Assembly: GCA_904393855.1 (NCBI GenBank)
Contig: CAJFNE010000050.1
Span: 1-10,426, forward strand
Source of the DNA: an uncultured Oscillibacter sp.
Lineage (GTDB): Bacteria > Bacillota > Clostridia > Oscillospirales > Oscillospiraceae
DNA length: 10,426 nt
Reading direction: 5' to 3'
A model generated the notes under the pieces. The model ran no database searches and was not told the DNA's origin. It saw nothing but the letters and a program-made list of their open reading frames with translations. Below, piece by piece: positions 1 through 5,524 of the stretch. The translations under genes were made by a program, and so were the position numbers. The first letter of the stretch is position 1. The number at the start of each line of letters is the position of its first letter.

Positions 1-68
1 GCACGACCATCACCTTGATTGCCGACGGCTCCGATGAGAAGGAAGCTGTCGCCGCTCTGGTGGAGCTG
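1..68 (+). pseudogene. C-terminal fragment of phosphocarrier protein HPr, cut off at a breakpoint
   Basis: Read from base 3, the plus strand encodes TTITLIADGSDEKEAVAALV followed by EL. This matches the last strand and C-terminal helix of HPr (the TxxxADGxDExEAxxALxxL pattern). HPr is the small cytoplasmic protein that passes phosphate from PTS enzyme I to enzyme II and, in Firmicutes, is also phosphorylated on Ser46. The His15 and Ser46 regions would lie left of the window. A normal HPr ends a few residues after this point. Here the frame instead runs on, without resemblance to HPr, into sequence that is antisense to the GNAT gene; the frame stays open to about base 545. The resemblance is short (about 22 residues) but pattern-rich, and it ends exactly where the opposing gene loses its own family similarity. 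A chance antisense match is possible but unlikely. Confidence 0.6.
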
Positions 69-323
69 CCAGGCGCCGTCCTCGTTGTGGAGGGCGGCGT
101 TCTCATACATCTCATCCCGCAGGGTGGATTCGTCGGAAACCATGCCGTCCACGAAGCTCACCAGAGTGCCGTCATCCTCCTCCAGCAGCCAGAAATGGCT
201 GGAGTAGGCGGCCAGCCGGGCGGCGAAGTCCGCCTCTGTGGCGGCCTCGGCGGCGGGGAAGCAGGCGGCCTCCACCGCCGTGACGGCGGCAAGGTCCGCC
301 GGAGTTGCTGTTCGGATGCGCAT
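1..323 (-). CDS. GNAT-family N-acetyltransferase, partial and apparently truncated
   Basis: The protein starts MRIRTATPADLAAVTAVEAA, the typical first strand and helix of a GNAT domain, and continues through SSHFWLLEEDDGTLVSFVDG to the MYENAALHNEDGAWQ segment (residues about 72-86). GNAT proteins transfer acetyl from acetyl-CoA to an amine; the substrate is unknown here. In this subfamily GAWQ is normally followed at once by the acetyl-CoA-binding strand and loop (a VFG...P.YR..G.A pattern). That is missing: the frame stays open to the window edge but reads LHQSGDSFLLIGAVGNQGDG, which is antisense to an HPr-like sequence. Only 66-323 therefore looks like real GNAT sequence. The ATG at 323 has an AGGA Shine-Dalgarno about 7 nt upstream and lies 10 nt after the stop of the XRE/cupin gene, so the two form an operon. 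Confidence 0.7.
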   Translation of the reverse strand, partial: MRIRTATPADLAAVTAVEAACFPAAEAATEADFAARLAAYSSHFWLLEEDDGTLVSFVDGMVSDESTLRDEMYENAALHNEDGAWQLHQSGDSFLLIGAVGNQGDGR

Positions 324-333
324 GAAAAATTCC

Positions 334-888
334 TCATTTCAAGTACTGATAGACCAGCACCAGCCGGGCGGTGGCATTGGTCATGTTCTCGAACCCATAG
401 GGCTGATCGGCGGCAAACCGCAGGGCGTCCCGCTCGTTCAGCTGCAGGGTCTGACCCTCCGCCGTCAGGCTCACGGTGCCGGAGATCACCGTGGCGTAGC
501 ACAGGCAGCCGGGGACGGAGAGCTCCGGCCGGTAGTGGGCGCTGATGTACAGGTCCAGGAAGCAGCTCTCGATCCGGGTGGCCTCGTCATAGGGGAAGTT
601 GCACCGCCAGACAGCCTTGCCGCCGTCCATCCGCTCCGGCTTGGTGTCCACGTTCCGGTACTCCGCGAAGGTCACGAAGTCGTCGTTCTCCAGCAGCACC
701 TCCGCCGGGACCTTCAGGGCAGAGGCCAGCTTGCCCACGATGCCCACGGAGGGGTTGGCCTCCCCCCGCTCGATCTGCCCCAGCATGCTGCGGGACACGC
801 CGGCCTCCGCCGCCAGCCGCTCCATGCTGAGTTTCTTGGTCTTGCGGATGCGCTTGATATTCTCACCCACGGCGCGGGTCAGTTCCAT
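334..888 (-). CDS. XRE-family transcriptional regulator with C-terminal cupin domain
   Basis: A 184-residue protein. Residues about 8-65 form an XRE helix-turn-helix (IKRIRKTKKLSMERLAAEAG, then VSRSMLGQIERGEANPSVG carrying the recognition helix). Residues about 105-184 form a small beta-rich cupin that probably senses a ligand (ISGTVSLTAEGQTLQLNERD and RFAADQPYGFENM). Proteins with this layout are usually local, ligand-responsive repressors or activators. I chose the ATG at 888 because GGGGAG lies 6 nt upstream and the HTH begins right after; an upstream in-frame extension to 1071 would cross the gene's own promoter. It is followed 10 nt later by the GNAT gene and is divergent from the C45 gene. 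A dyad spanning both promoters (964-1002) is a natural autoregulatory operator, though that is inference. Confidence 0.88.
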   Translation of the reverse strand: MELTRAVGENIKRIRKTKKLSMERLAAEAGVSRSMLGQIERGEANPSVGIVGKLASALKVPAEVLLENDDFVTFAEYRNVDTKPERMDGGKAVWRCNFPYDEATRIESCFLDLYISAHYRPELSVPGCLCYATVISGTVSLTAEGQTLQLNERDALRFAADQPYGFENMTNATARLVLVYQYLK

Positions 889-940
889 AATGGGCTCCCC
901 TCTCCGGCAAAAAGCCATGATACTGGACATTTGCTCCCTT

Positions 941-969
941 ATAGTAGCTGCTTTGGCGGAATTTGTCAA
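941..969 (-). promoter_or_regulatory. Sigma-A-type promoter for the XRE/cupin-GNAT operon
   Basis: On the minus strand a perfect -35 TTGACA (969-964) is followed by a 17-nt spacer and -10 TACTAT (946-941), which matches the consensus at 5 of 6 positions. It lies about 50 nt upstream of the ATG at 888. The spacing and match are close to ideal. Confidence 0.82.
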
Positions 970-1002
970 GATACCCCGAAAAAAGTCTCCCGGGGCTTGA
1001 CA
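964..1002. promoter_or_regulatory. Dyad operator candidate spanning two divergent -35 boxes
   Basis: An interrupted inverted repeat: TGTCAAG (964-970), ATA, CCCCG (974-978), a 12-nt centre, CGGGG (991-995), CTTGACA (996-1002). The outer arms include the two opposing TTGACA -35 boxes, which would pair in any divergent arrangement, but the inner CCCCG/CGGGG pair is extra symmetry that promoters do not require. It lies upstream of both predicted start sites and so is not transcribed, which favours a protein-binding site. The neighbouring XRE/cupin regulator is the obvious candidate ligand (inference). Confidence 0.5.
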
Positions 1003-1025
1003 GAAATTTTTTATTCCGCTACGCT
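997..1025 (+). promoter_or_regulatory. Promoter for the C45-type acyltransferase gene
   Basis: A perfect -35 TTGACA (997-1002), a 17-nt spacer and a weaker -10 TACGCT (1020-1025, 3 of 6). It lies about 50 nt upstream of the ATG at 1077 and diverges from the regulator promoter. The poor -10 suggests that activation may be needed. Confidence 0.55.
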
Positions 1026-1076
1026 GAACGCAGAGTTGCCGGCAGCTCCCAAATTTCGGAAAGAGGAGCAATCAAC

Positions 1077-2099
1077 ATGAATCACGCGGAATTGTGTGGA
1101 AGCCACCGGGAGATGGGGTTCCGGTATGGCTCCCATCTGGCGGAGCGCGGCAAATTTATTTTGGAACAGGTGCCGTTCCCCCTGACGGAGGAGCGGCGGA
1201 ACTTCGCGGCGGCCTGCGTGCCCGTCTACCGGCGGTTCTTCCCGGAGATTCTGGAGGAGCTGGAGGGCCTGGCGGCGGGGCAGGGGTGCCCGGCGGAGGA
1301 TTTGGGGGCGGTACTGTTCAGCATGTACGCCCTGCCGCCCGGCTGCTGCTGTTCCTGCTTCGCGGTGTCCCGGGACGGCGCTGTGATCTTCGGGCGGAAC
1401 AGCGACTTCCTGACGGCCCTGGAGGAGCAGAATTTGAATGTGATCTGCCGCCCGGCGGGGGCCGCCGCCTTCACCGGCAACACCACGGCCTTCCTGGAGA
1501 TGGAGGACGGGGTGAACCAGCACGGCCTGGCGGTGGGGCTGACGTCGGTGGCATCCCAGACGGCCCTCCGGCCGGGGTTCCAGGCGGGGCTTCTGGTGCG
1601 GCGGCTGCTGGAGCGGTGCCGGTCCACGGCGGAGGCGCTGGCGCAGCTGGCCCGGGTGCCCATCGCCTCGGCCCAGACCCTGACGCTGGCGGATCGCGGC
1701 GGGGACATCGCCGTGGCGGAGTGCGACGGGGAGCGGCTGGCGGTGTGCCGCCCCAGCCGGGAGAGGCCCTACGTCCGCGCCACCAACGTGTTCCACGCCC
1801 CCGGGATGCCGCCCTTTGCGGGCTCGGAGGAGGACTGCTGGTTTGCCCGGACCCGGTACGACACCCTGACGGCTGCCCTAGATGATCAGGCGGCCCGGCT
1901 GGACGCGGCTGGGGCCCAGGCCCTGCTGGCGGGAAAGTTTGGTTTCCTCTGCCAGTATGACCGGCGGACGGGCCGGGACACGGTCTGGTCCGTGGTCTAT
2001 GACTTGGGCGGCGGGGCCGTCTACCGGGCGGAGGGGAACCCCTCCCGGACGCCCTTCCTCCGGGACCGGCGGTTTGCCTTTCCTGGGGGAAATCCCTGA
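1077..2099 (+). CDS. C45-family acyltransferase / linear-amide C-N hydrolase
   Basis: A 340-residue protein related to acyl-CoA:isopenicillin N acyltransferase (peptidase family C45, Ntn-hydrolase fold). This family makes or breaks linear amide bonds with an N-terminal nucleophile cysteine that is usually freed by self-cleavage. The N-terminal part has GSHREMGFRYGSHLAERGKF (residues about 8-27), typical of the propeptide. The core is GCCCSCFAVSRDGAVIFGRN then SDF (89-111). Counting back from GRNSDF, Cys92 aligns with the nucleophile of the Penicillium enzyme and CSCFA fits the family pattern. Further landmarks are DGVNQHGLAVGLTS (144-157) and RATNVFH (234-240). There is no signal peptide, so it is probably cytoplasmic. 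AGAGGAG lies 8 nt before the ATG, and the gene is divergent from the XRE/cupin-GNAT operon. The substrate is unknown; small amides, acyl-amino acids or beta-lactams are all possible. A run of Cys at 90, 91, 92 and 94 is unusual. Confidence 0.85.
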   Translation: MNHAELCGSHREMGFRYGSHLAERGKFILEQVPFPLTEERRNFAAACVPVYRRFFPEILEELEGLAAGQGCPAEDLGAVLFSMYALPPGCCCSCFAVSRDGAVIFGRNSDFLTALEEQNLNVICRPAGAAAFTGNTTAFLEMEDGVNQHGLAVGLTSVASQTALRPGFQAGLLVRRLLERCRSTAEALAQLARVPIASAQTLTLADRGGDIAVAECDGERLAVCRPSRERPYVRATNVFHAPGMPPFAGSEEDCWFARTRYDTLTAALDDQAARLDAAGAQALLAGKFGFLCQYDRRTGRDTVWSVVYDLGGGAVYRAEGNPSRTPFLRDRRFAFPGGNP

Positions 2100-2118
2100 C
2101 GGAGACCGCGTACAGGCA

Positions 2119-2145
2119 GGGCGGGACGGCATCGCCGTCCCGCCC
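2119..2145 (+). terminator. GC-rich hairpin after the C45 gene
   Basis: A perfect 12-bp stem, GGGCGGGACGGC with GCCGTCCCGCCC, around a 3-nt loop, 20 bases after the stop at 2099. The tail (CGTAAGTTTT) is only weakly T-rich, so it is a likely but not textbook intrinsic terminator. It separates the C45 gene from the promoter at 2165. Confidence 0.6.
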
Positions 2146-2164
2146 CGTAAGTTTTGGAAAGGGC

Positions 2165-2193
2165 TTGCATGTGGGGAGCAATCGTGGTATGAT
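2165..2193 (+). promoter_or_regulatory. Strong extended -10 promoter for the structured RNA / traX region
   Basis: -35 TTGCAT (2165-2170), a 17-nt spacer, and -10 TATGAT (2188-2193) preceded by TGG, giving an extended -10. The predicted start is near 2199-2201. The 12 bases TCGTGGTATGAT (2182-2193) also occur in the uracil-DNA glycosylase promoter on the minus strand. Confidence 0.78.
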
Positions 2194-2198
2194 CGACA

Positions 2199-2425
2199 TG
2201 AAAAACAAAAATGCGGCAGTTTCCAGGTGCGCCAACACCTGGAAACCTATGCAGGTGATAGCCCACCTACACAACGGCCGAAAGGCCGCACCGCATGAAT
2301 TATGATACGACAATCCGGCCTTTTTGTAAAGGGCGGCTTTTGTCGTGGCCGGTTCATGCCTGTGTTGCATAAGAAGTCTCTTCTTGCACCGTGTAGGGGA
2401 AACCCTGCGCGGTGTTTTTGTTTTT
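2199..2425 (+). ncRNA. Structured RNA of unknown class: four-way junction, accessory hairpin, intrinsic terminator
   Basis: The region runs from a good promoter to a good terminator (about 225 nt) and has no convincing protein gene. Visible helices: P1 ATGCGG (2211-2216) with CCGCAT (2291-2296) closes a multibranch loop. Inside it are P2, a perfect 11-bp stem (2219-2229 with 2236-2246); P3 AGGTG/CACCT (2253-2257 with 2264-2268); and P4 CGGCC-GAAA-GGCCG (2275-2288), which has a GNRA tetraloop. P5 (2307-2346) pairs ACGACAA with TTGTCGT and has a long inner stem capped by TTGT. A further hairpin pairs AAGAAG with CTTCTT (2371-2385), just before the terminator. CCGGCC (2315-2320) could instead pair with GGCCGG (2347-2352), giving a possible switch. 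It lacks tRNA, 6S, SRP, RNase P and tmRNA signatures, and the common riboswitch signatures I know. It could be an independent RNA or a traX leader. Confidence 0.55.
2387..2425 (+). terminator. Strong intrinsic terminator ending the structured RNA
   Basis: CACCGTGTAGGG (2387-2398), a GAAA tetraloop and CCCTGCGCGGTG (2403-2414) form a 12-bp stem with two G-U pairs, followed at once by TTTTTGTTTTT. It lies 72 nt upstream of the traX ATG and no second promoter is visible after it. Either traX depends on read-through, so this is a regulatory terminator, or the RNA is an independent gene. Confidence 0.85.
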
Positions 2426-2429
2426 CGCC

Positions 2430-2460
2430 CGCCGTCCCGGGGGCCATGCCCCCGGAGGCG
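2430..2460 (+). promoter_or_regulatory. GC-rich hairpin in the traX leader
   Basis: CCGGGGGC (2437-2444) pairs perfectly with GCCCCCGG (2448-2455) around a CAT loop. The stem extends by CGCC (2430-2433) with GGCG (2457-2460) across a small internal loop. No T-run follows. It could stabilise a processed 5' end or act with the terminator just upstream; its role is unknown. Confidence 0.45.
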
Positions 2461-2496
2461 GCGTGGTGAAAACACATACACGAAGGAGCAAGACAC

Positions 2497-3234
2497 ATGA
2501 ACGCAGAGACACAGACACCGGCACAAACCCAGGCCCCACGGCTGAAAACCAACCTGGACACCAGCTTCCTGAAGCTGATCGCCATTCTATGTATGGTGGC
2601 AGACCACGTGGGCACCGTCTTTTTCCCAGGCTACCCGATCTTCCGGTGGATCGGCCGGCTGGCATTCCCCATCTTCGCCTATTGCCTGACCGTGGGACTC
2701 CTGTATACCCACGACATCCGGCGGTATCTGGGGCGGCTGGCCCTTTTCGCCGTCATCTCCCAGCCCTTCTACGCGCTGGCTTTCCATCCCCACGAATTTT
2801 GGGCCAATCTGACCAATTGGAACATCTTCGTCACCTTGTTTTTCAGTCTGCTTGCCATCTATGGCGTCCAGTCCCGGAAGTGGTGGTGGTTCGTGGCAGG
2901 GCTGCTGGCCATCAACCTGCTCAACGCGGACTATGCCAACACGGGGATCGTCCTGATGCTGATCTTCTACCTGTGCCGGAACAAGCCCTGGCTGGGGGCG
3001 GCGCTCTATGTGCTCTCCTACCTCAGCGCGCTGTGGGGCGGCAGTCTGGAGGACCCCCTGGCCCTGGTGGTGGGCGGCCACGCTGTGGGCTTTGAGATCT
3101 TCGCCGTGCTCTCCACGCCGCTGATCTTCCTGCCCACCCACGTGGAGCCGAACATCCCCAAGTGGTTCTTCTACGCCTTCTATCCGGCCCACCTGTTCCT
3201 CATCTTCCTGGTGCGGATGGCGCTGGGGACCTGA
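2497..3234 (+). CDS. TraX-family integral membrane protein
   Basis: A 245-residue, strongly hydrophobic protein with about seven or eight membrane segments. After a polar N-terminus (1-20) come FLKLIAILCMVADHVGTVFF (residues 24-43), containing the family MxxDHxG motif; GRLAFPIFAYCLTVGLLY (53-70); LALFAVISQPFYALAF (81-96); and NWNIFVTLFFSLLAIYG (107-123). It ends with YAFYPAHLFLIFLVRMAL (226-243), the second family hallmark (FYPxHL). The founding member acetylates F-plasmid pilin, and the family is related to membrane acyltransferases. Chromosomal Firmicute copies have no settled role, and no conjugation genes are nearby. The start at 2497 is supported by AAGGAG (2484-2489). The upstream RNA and terminator may control it. 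Transcription probably ends at the hairpin at 3249-3277, convergent with cysS. Confidence 0.87.
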   Translation: MNAETQTPAQTQAPRLKTNLDTSFLKLIAILCMVADHVGTVFFPGYPIFRWIGRLAFPIFAYCLTVGLLYTHDIRRYLGRLALFAVISQPFYALAFHPHEFWANLTNWNIFVTLFFSLLAIYGVQSRKWWWFVAGLLAINLLNADYANTGIVLMLIFYLCRNKPWLGAALYVLSYLSALWGGSLEDPLALVVGGHAVGFEIFAVLSTPLIFLPTHVEPNIPKWFFYAFYPAHLFLIFLVRMALGT

Positions 3235-3248
3235 CTGCAGACAAGCGG

Positions 3249-3277
3249 ACAGCCGCGGCCCGTCGGGCCGCGGCTGT
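3249..3277. terminator. Bidirectional hairpin between convergent traX and cysS
   Basis: A perfect 13-bp stem, ACAGCCGCGGCCC with GGGCCGCGGCTGT, around a GTC loop, 14 nt after the traX stop and 9 nt from the cysS stop. T-richness is modest on the plus side (TGTGTTTCGTT) and weak on the minus side, so it probably acts in both directions with imperfect efficiency. Confidence 0.65.
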
Positions 3278-3286
3278 TGTGTTTCG

Positions 3287-4735
3287 TTATACCCGCTTCC
3301 AGGAAGCGCCGCCCTTGGTGTCGATGATCTCGATGCCCTGCTGCTTAAGCTCATCCCGGATCCGGTCCGCCTCGGCGAAGTTTTTGGCTTTCTTCGCCTC
3401 GTACCGCGCCAGCACCAGCGCGTCGATGGCCGGGTCCCCCTCGCCGGTGACGGTGTAGCCGCCCTCGGTCTGTGTGGTTTGGGCCTTGGCATCCGACTCC
3501 CGCTTGGCCGCCGCCTTCTCCAGCAGGCTCAGGGACAGCACGCTGTCAAAGTCCCCAATCAGGGCCAGCCTTGTGGCGTCGTTCGTCTTGGCTTTCAGCA
3601 CGTCGAAGATGGCCGTCACGCCCATGGAGGTGTTCAGGTCGTTGCCCATCTGCTGCAGGAACTTGGCCTTGTACGCATCAAATACCGCCTGATCCACGTC
3701 CCCGTCCCCGGGCTTCAAGGCCGCGATCCGGGCCACCAGCTTGTTATAGGCTGCCACGGCGTTGTCCAGGTTCTCCCAGGTGAACACCAGGGCCTTGCGG
3801 TAGTGGCTCTGGAGGCAGAAGTAGCGGTAGGCCAGGGGATCGTATCCTTTTTCCTCCAGCAGGGAGACCGTCAAAAACTCGCCCTTGGACTTGCTCATCT
3901 TGCCGTCCGAGGTGTTCAGATGGTGCACATGGAACCAGTGGGAGCACCAGGGGTGGCCCAGGTAGCTCTCCGACTGGGCGATTTCATTGGTGTGGTGGGG
4001 GAAGGCGTTGTCAATTCCGCCGCAGTGGAGGTCCAGGTATTCCCCGTTGTACTTGAGGGAGATGCCGGAGCACTCGATGTGCCAGCCGGGATACCCCACG
4101 CCCCAGGGGGAGTCCCACTTCAGAGCCTGGTCCTCGAACTTGGATTTCGTGAACCAGAGGACGAAGTCGTTCTTGTTGCGCTTGTTGGGGTCCTCCTCCA
4201 CGCCCTCCCGGACGCCCACGGCCAGGTCCTCCTCGTCGTGGTCGTTGAAGACGTAGTAGCGGTCCAGCTTGGAGGAGTCGAAATACACGTTGCCGCCGGC
4301 CTGGTAGGCGTAGCCCTTCTCCAGCAGCCCGCTGACGATCTGAATATACTCGTCGATGCAGCCGGTGGCGGGCTGCACCACGTCGGGCCGCTTGATGTTC
4401 AGCTTCCGGCAGTCCTCGAAAAAGGCGTCCGTGTAGAACTGCGCGATCTCCAGGACGGTCTTGTGCTCCCGGCGGGCGCCCTTGAGCATCTTGTCCTCGC
4501 CCTCGTCGGCGTCGGAGGTGAGATGCCCCACGTCGGTGATGTTCATGACCCGGTGGACGTCGTACCCGGCGTAGCGCAGGTACTTCTCCAGCACGTCCTC
4601 CATGATATAGCTGCGGAGGTTGCCGATGTGGGCGTAGTGGTACACCGTGGGGCCGCAGGTGTACATCTCCACGCGGCCGGGGGTGTGGGTTTTGAATTCC
4701 TCTTTTTGATGGGTGGCGGAATTGTAGAGATACAT
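3287..4735 (-). CDS. cysS: Cysteinyl-tRNA synthetase
   Basis: A 482-residue class I aminoacyl-tRNA synthetase that charges tRNA-Cys with cysteine in the cytoplasm. It opens MYLYNSATHQKEEF and has YTCGPTVYHYAHIGNLRSYI (residues 25-44), which contains the first zinc-ligand Cys27 and the HIGH-type motif HIGN. The remaining zinc ligands are visible in WHIECSGIS (Cys222) and FPHHTNEIAQSES (His247, Glu251). The second signature, KMSKS, is at 279-283. The C-terminal half is the helical anticodon-binding region. Length is normal to slightly long for the family. AAGGAG lies 9 nt before the ATG and overlaps the end of cysE, which stops 15 nt upstream, so the two are co-transcribed under the T-box. Very secure. 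Confidence 0.97.
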   Translation of the reverse strand: MYLYNSATHQKEEFKTHTPGRVEMYTCGPTVYHYAHIGNLRSYIMEDVLEKYLRYAGYDVHRVMNITDVGHLTSDADEGEDKMLKGARREHKTVLEIAQFYTDAFFEDCRKLNIKRPDVVQPATGCIDEYIQIVSGLLEKGYAYQAGGNVYFDSSKLDRYYVFNDHDEEDLAVGVREGVEEDPNKRNKNDFVLWFTKSKFEDQALKWDSPWGVGYPGWHIECSGISLKYNGEYLDLHCGGIDNAFPHHTNEIAQSESYLGHPWCSHWFHVHHLNTSDGKMSKSKGEFLTVSLLEEKGYDPLAYRYFCLQSHYRKALVFTWENLDNAVAAYNKLVARIAALKPGDGDVDQAVFDAYKAKFLQQMGNDLNTSMGVTAIFDVLKAKTNDATRLALIGDFDSVLSLSLLEKAAAKRESDAKAQTTQTEGGYTVTGEGDPAIDALVLARYEAKKAKNFAEADRIRDELKQQGIEIIDTKGGASWKRV

Positions 4736-4750
4736 GCCGTTTCGCTCCTT

Positions 4751-5455
4751 TTACGTTTCCGAGTCGGCGGAGGATTCCCGCCGGTCTTTGAGATAGTGTT
4801 CGTCCATGAGTTTCTCCAAAAACTCCAGACGCGATAACGCGGCGTTCAGTTTTTCCTCGATGGGGTCCTGGACGCTGATCTGATCCACGTCGTCGGCGAA
4901 GTGGGTGGCCCGGCCGGCGATGCGGACCACCTGGGCGGGGATGCCCACGGCGGTGGCGCTCTCCGGCACCTCGCTGAGCACCACGGCGTTGGCGGCGATG
5001 CGGGCGTTGTCCCCCACCTTGAAGGGGCCCAGCACCTTGGCGCCGCAGGAGATCAGCACGTTGTTGCCGATGGTGGGGTGGCGCTTGCCGTGGTCCTTGC
5101 CGGTGCCGCCCAGGGTGACGCCGTGATAGATCAGGCAGTCGTCCCCGATCTCGGCGGTCTCGCCGATGACGATGCCCATGCCGTGGTCCATCACCAGCCG
5201 GCGGCCGATCTTGGCCCCGGGATGGATCTCGATGCCCGTCCAGAAGCGGCTCCACTGGGAGACGCACCGGGCCAGGAACTTCAGGTTCCGGCAGTAGAGC
5301 CAGTGGGCCACGCGATGGTACAGGATGGCATGGACGCCGGGGTAGAGCAGGAGGATCTCCAGCTTGCTGCGGGCGGCCGGGTCCCGGCGCTGATAGGCGT
5401 CCAGCAGGCCGCCCGGATGACCGGAGGGGTCTAAGGGTGCAGAATGGTGTGCCAT
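4751..5455 (-). CDS. cysE: Serine O-acetyltransferase
   Basis: A 234-residue enzyme that transfers acetyl from acetyl-CoA to L-serine, giving O-acetylserine, the precursor for cysteine. Residues about 28-70 carry the N-terminal helical part (ARSKLEILLLYPGVHAILYHRVAHWLY). The left-handed beta-helix starts at GIEIHPGAKIGRRLVMDHGM, with the catalytic Asp90-His91 pair. HGVTLGGTGKDHGKRHPTIG (111-130) includes the second active-site His, and GIPAQVV (171-177) closes the domain. The C-terminal tail (about 180-234) is charged and shows no clear feedback motif. The ATG at 5455 has AAGGAG 10 nt upstream. It follows the T-box leader and is followed 15 nt later by cysS, so cysteine supply and tRNA charging are regulated together by uncharged tRNA-Cys. 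Confidence 0.96.
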   Translation of the reverse strand: MAHHSAPLDPSGHPGGLLDAYQRRDPAARSKLEILLLYPGVHAILYHRVAHWLYCRNLKFLARCVSQWSRFWTGIEIHPGAKIGRRLVMDHGMGIVIGETAEIGDDCLIYHGVTLGGTGKDHGKRHPTIGNNVLISCGAKVLGPFKVGDNARIAANAVVLSEVPESATAVGIPAQVVRIAGRATHFADDVDQISVQDPIEEKLNAALSRLEFLEKLMDEHYLKDRRESSADSET

Positions 5456-5489
5456 ACAGGTTCAACTCCTTGTGTCGGTCGGGGAGACG

Positions 5490-5524
5490 AAAAAAGCGCC
5501 CCCCGTACCAAAGTACGAGAGGCG
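5490..5524 (-). terminator. Regulated intrinsic terminator of the T-box
   Basis: On the minus strand CGCCTCTCGTAC (5524-5513), a 4-nt loop and GTACGGGGGGCG (5508-5497) pair with two G-U pairs; C and TTTTTT (5495-5490) follow. It lies directly after the T-box sequence whose alternative fold is the antiterminator. Confidence 0.85.

Noticed and set aside
15..545. Plus-strand open frame continuing from the HPr-like fragment
   Set aside because: Beyond base 68 it is antisense to the GNAT and XRE/cupin genes and has no protein-like pattern of its own.
889..1071. N-terminal extension of the XRE/cupin gene up to 1071
   Set aside because: It would read through the gene's own promoter; the ATG at 888 has a proper Shine-Dalgarno and the HTH starts directly after it.
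2211..2296. Cloverleaf topology suggesting a tRNA
   Set aside because: There is no 7-bp acceptor stem, no GTTC-type T-loop and no D-loop pattern, and arm lengths do not fit.
2198..2305. A 35-codon reading frame starting MKNKNAAVSRCANTW inside the structured RNA
   Set aside because: It begins almost at the predicted transcription start with no ribosome-binding site, and its sequence is dictated by the paired helices. A leader peptide is not excluded but nothing supports it.
1471..2526. Minus-strand frame across the 3' end of the C45 gene and the RNA region
   Set aside because: Low-complexity Pro/Arg/Ser product, antisense to a recognised gene, with no ribosome-binding site or family resemblance.
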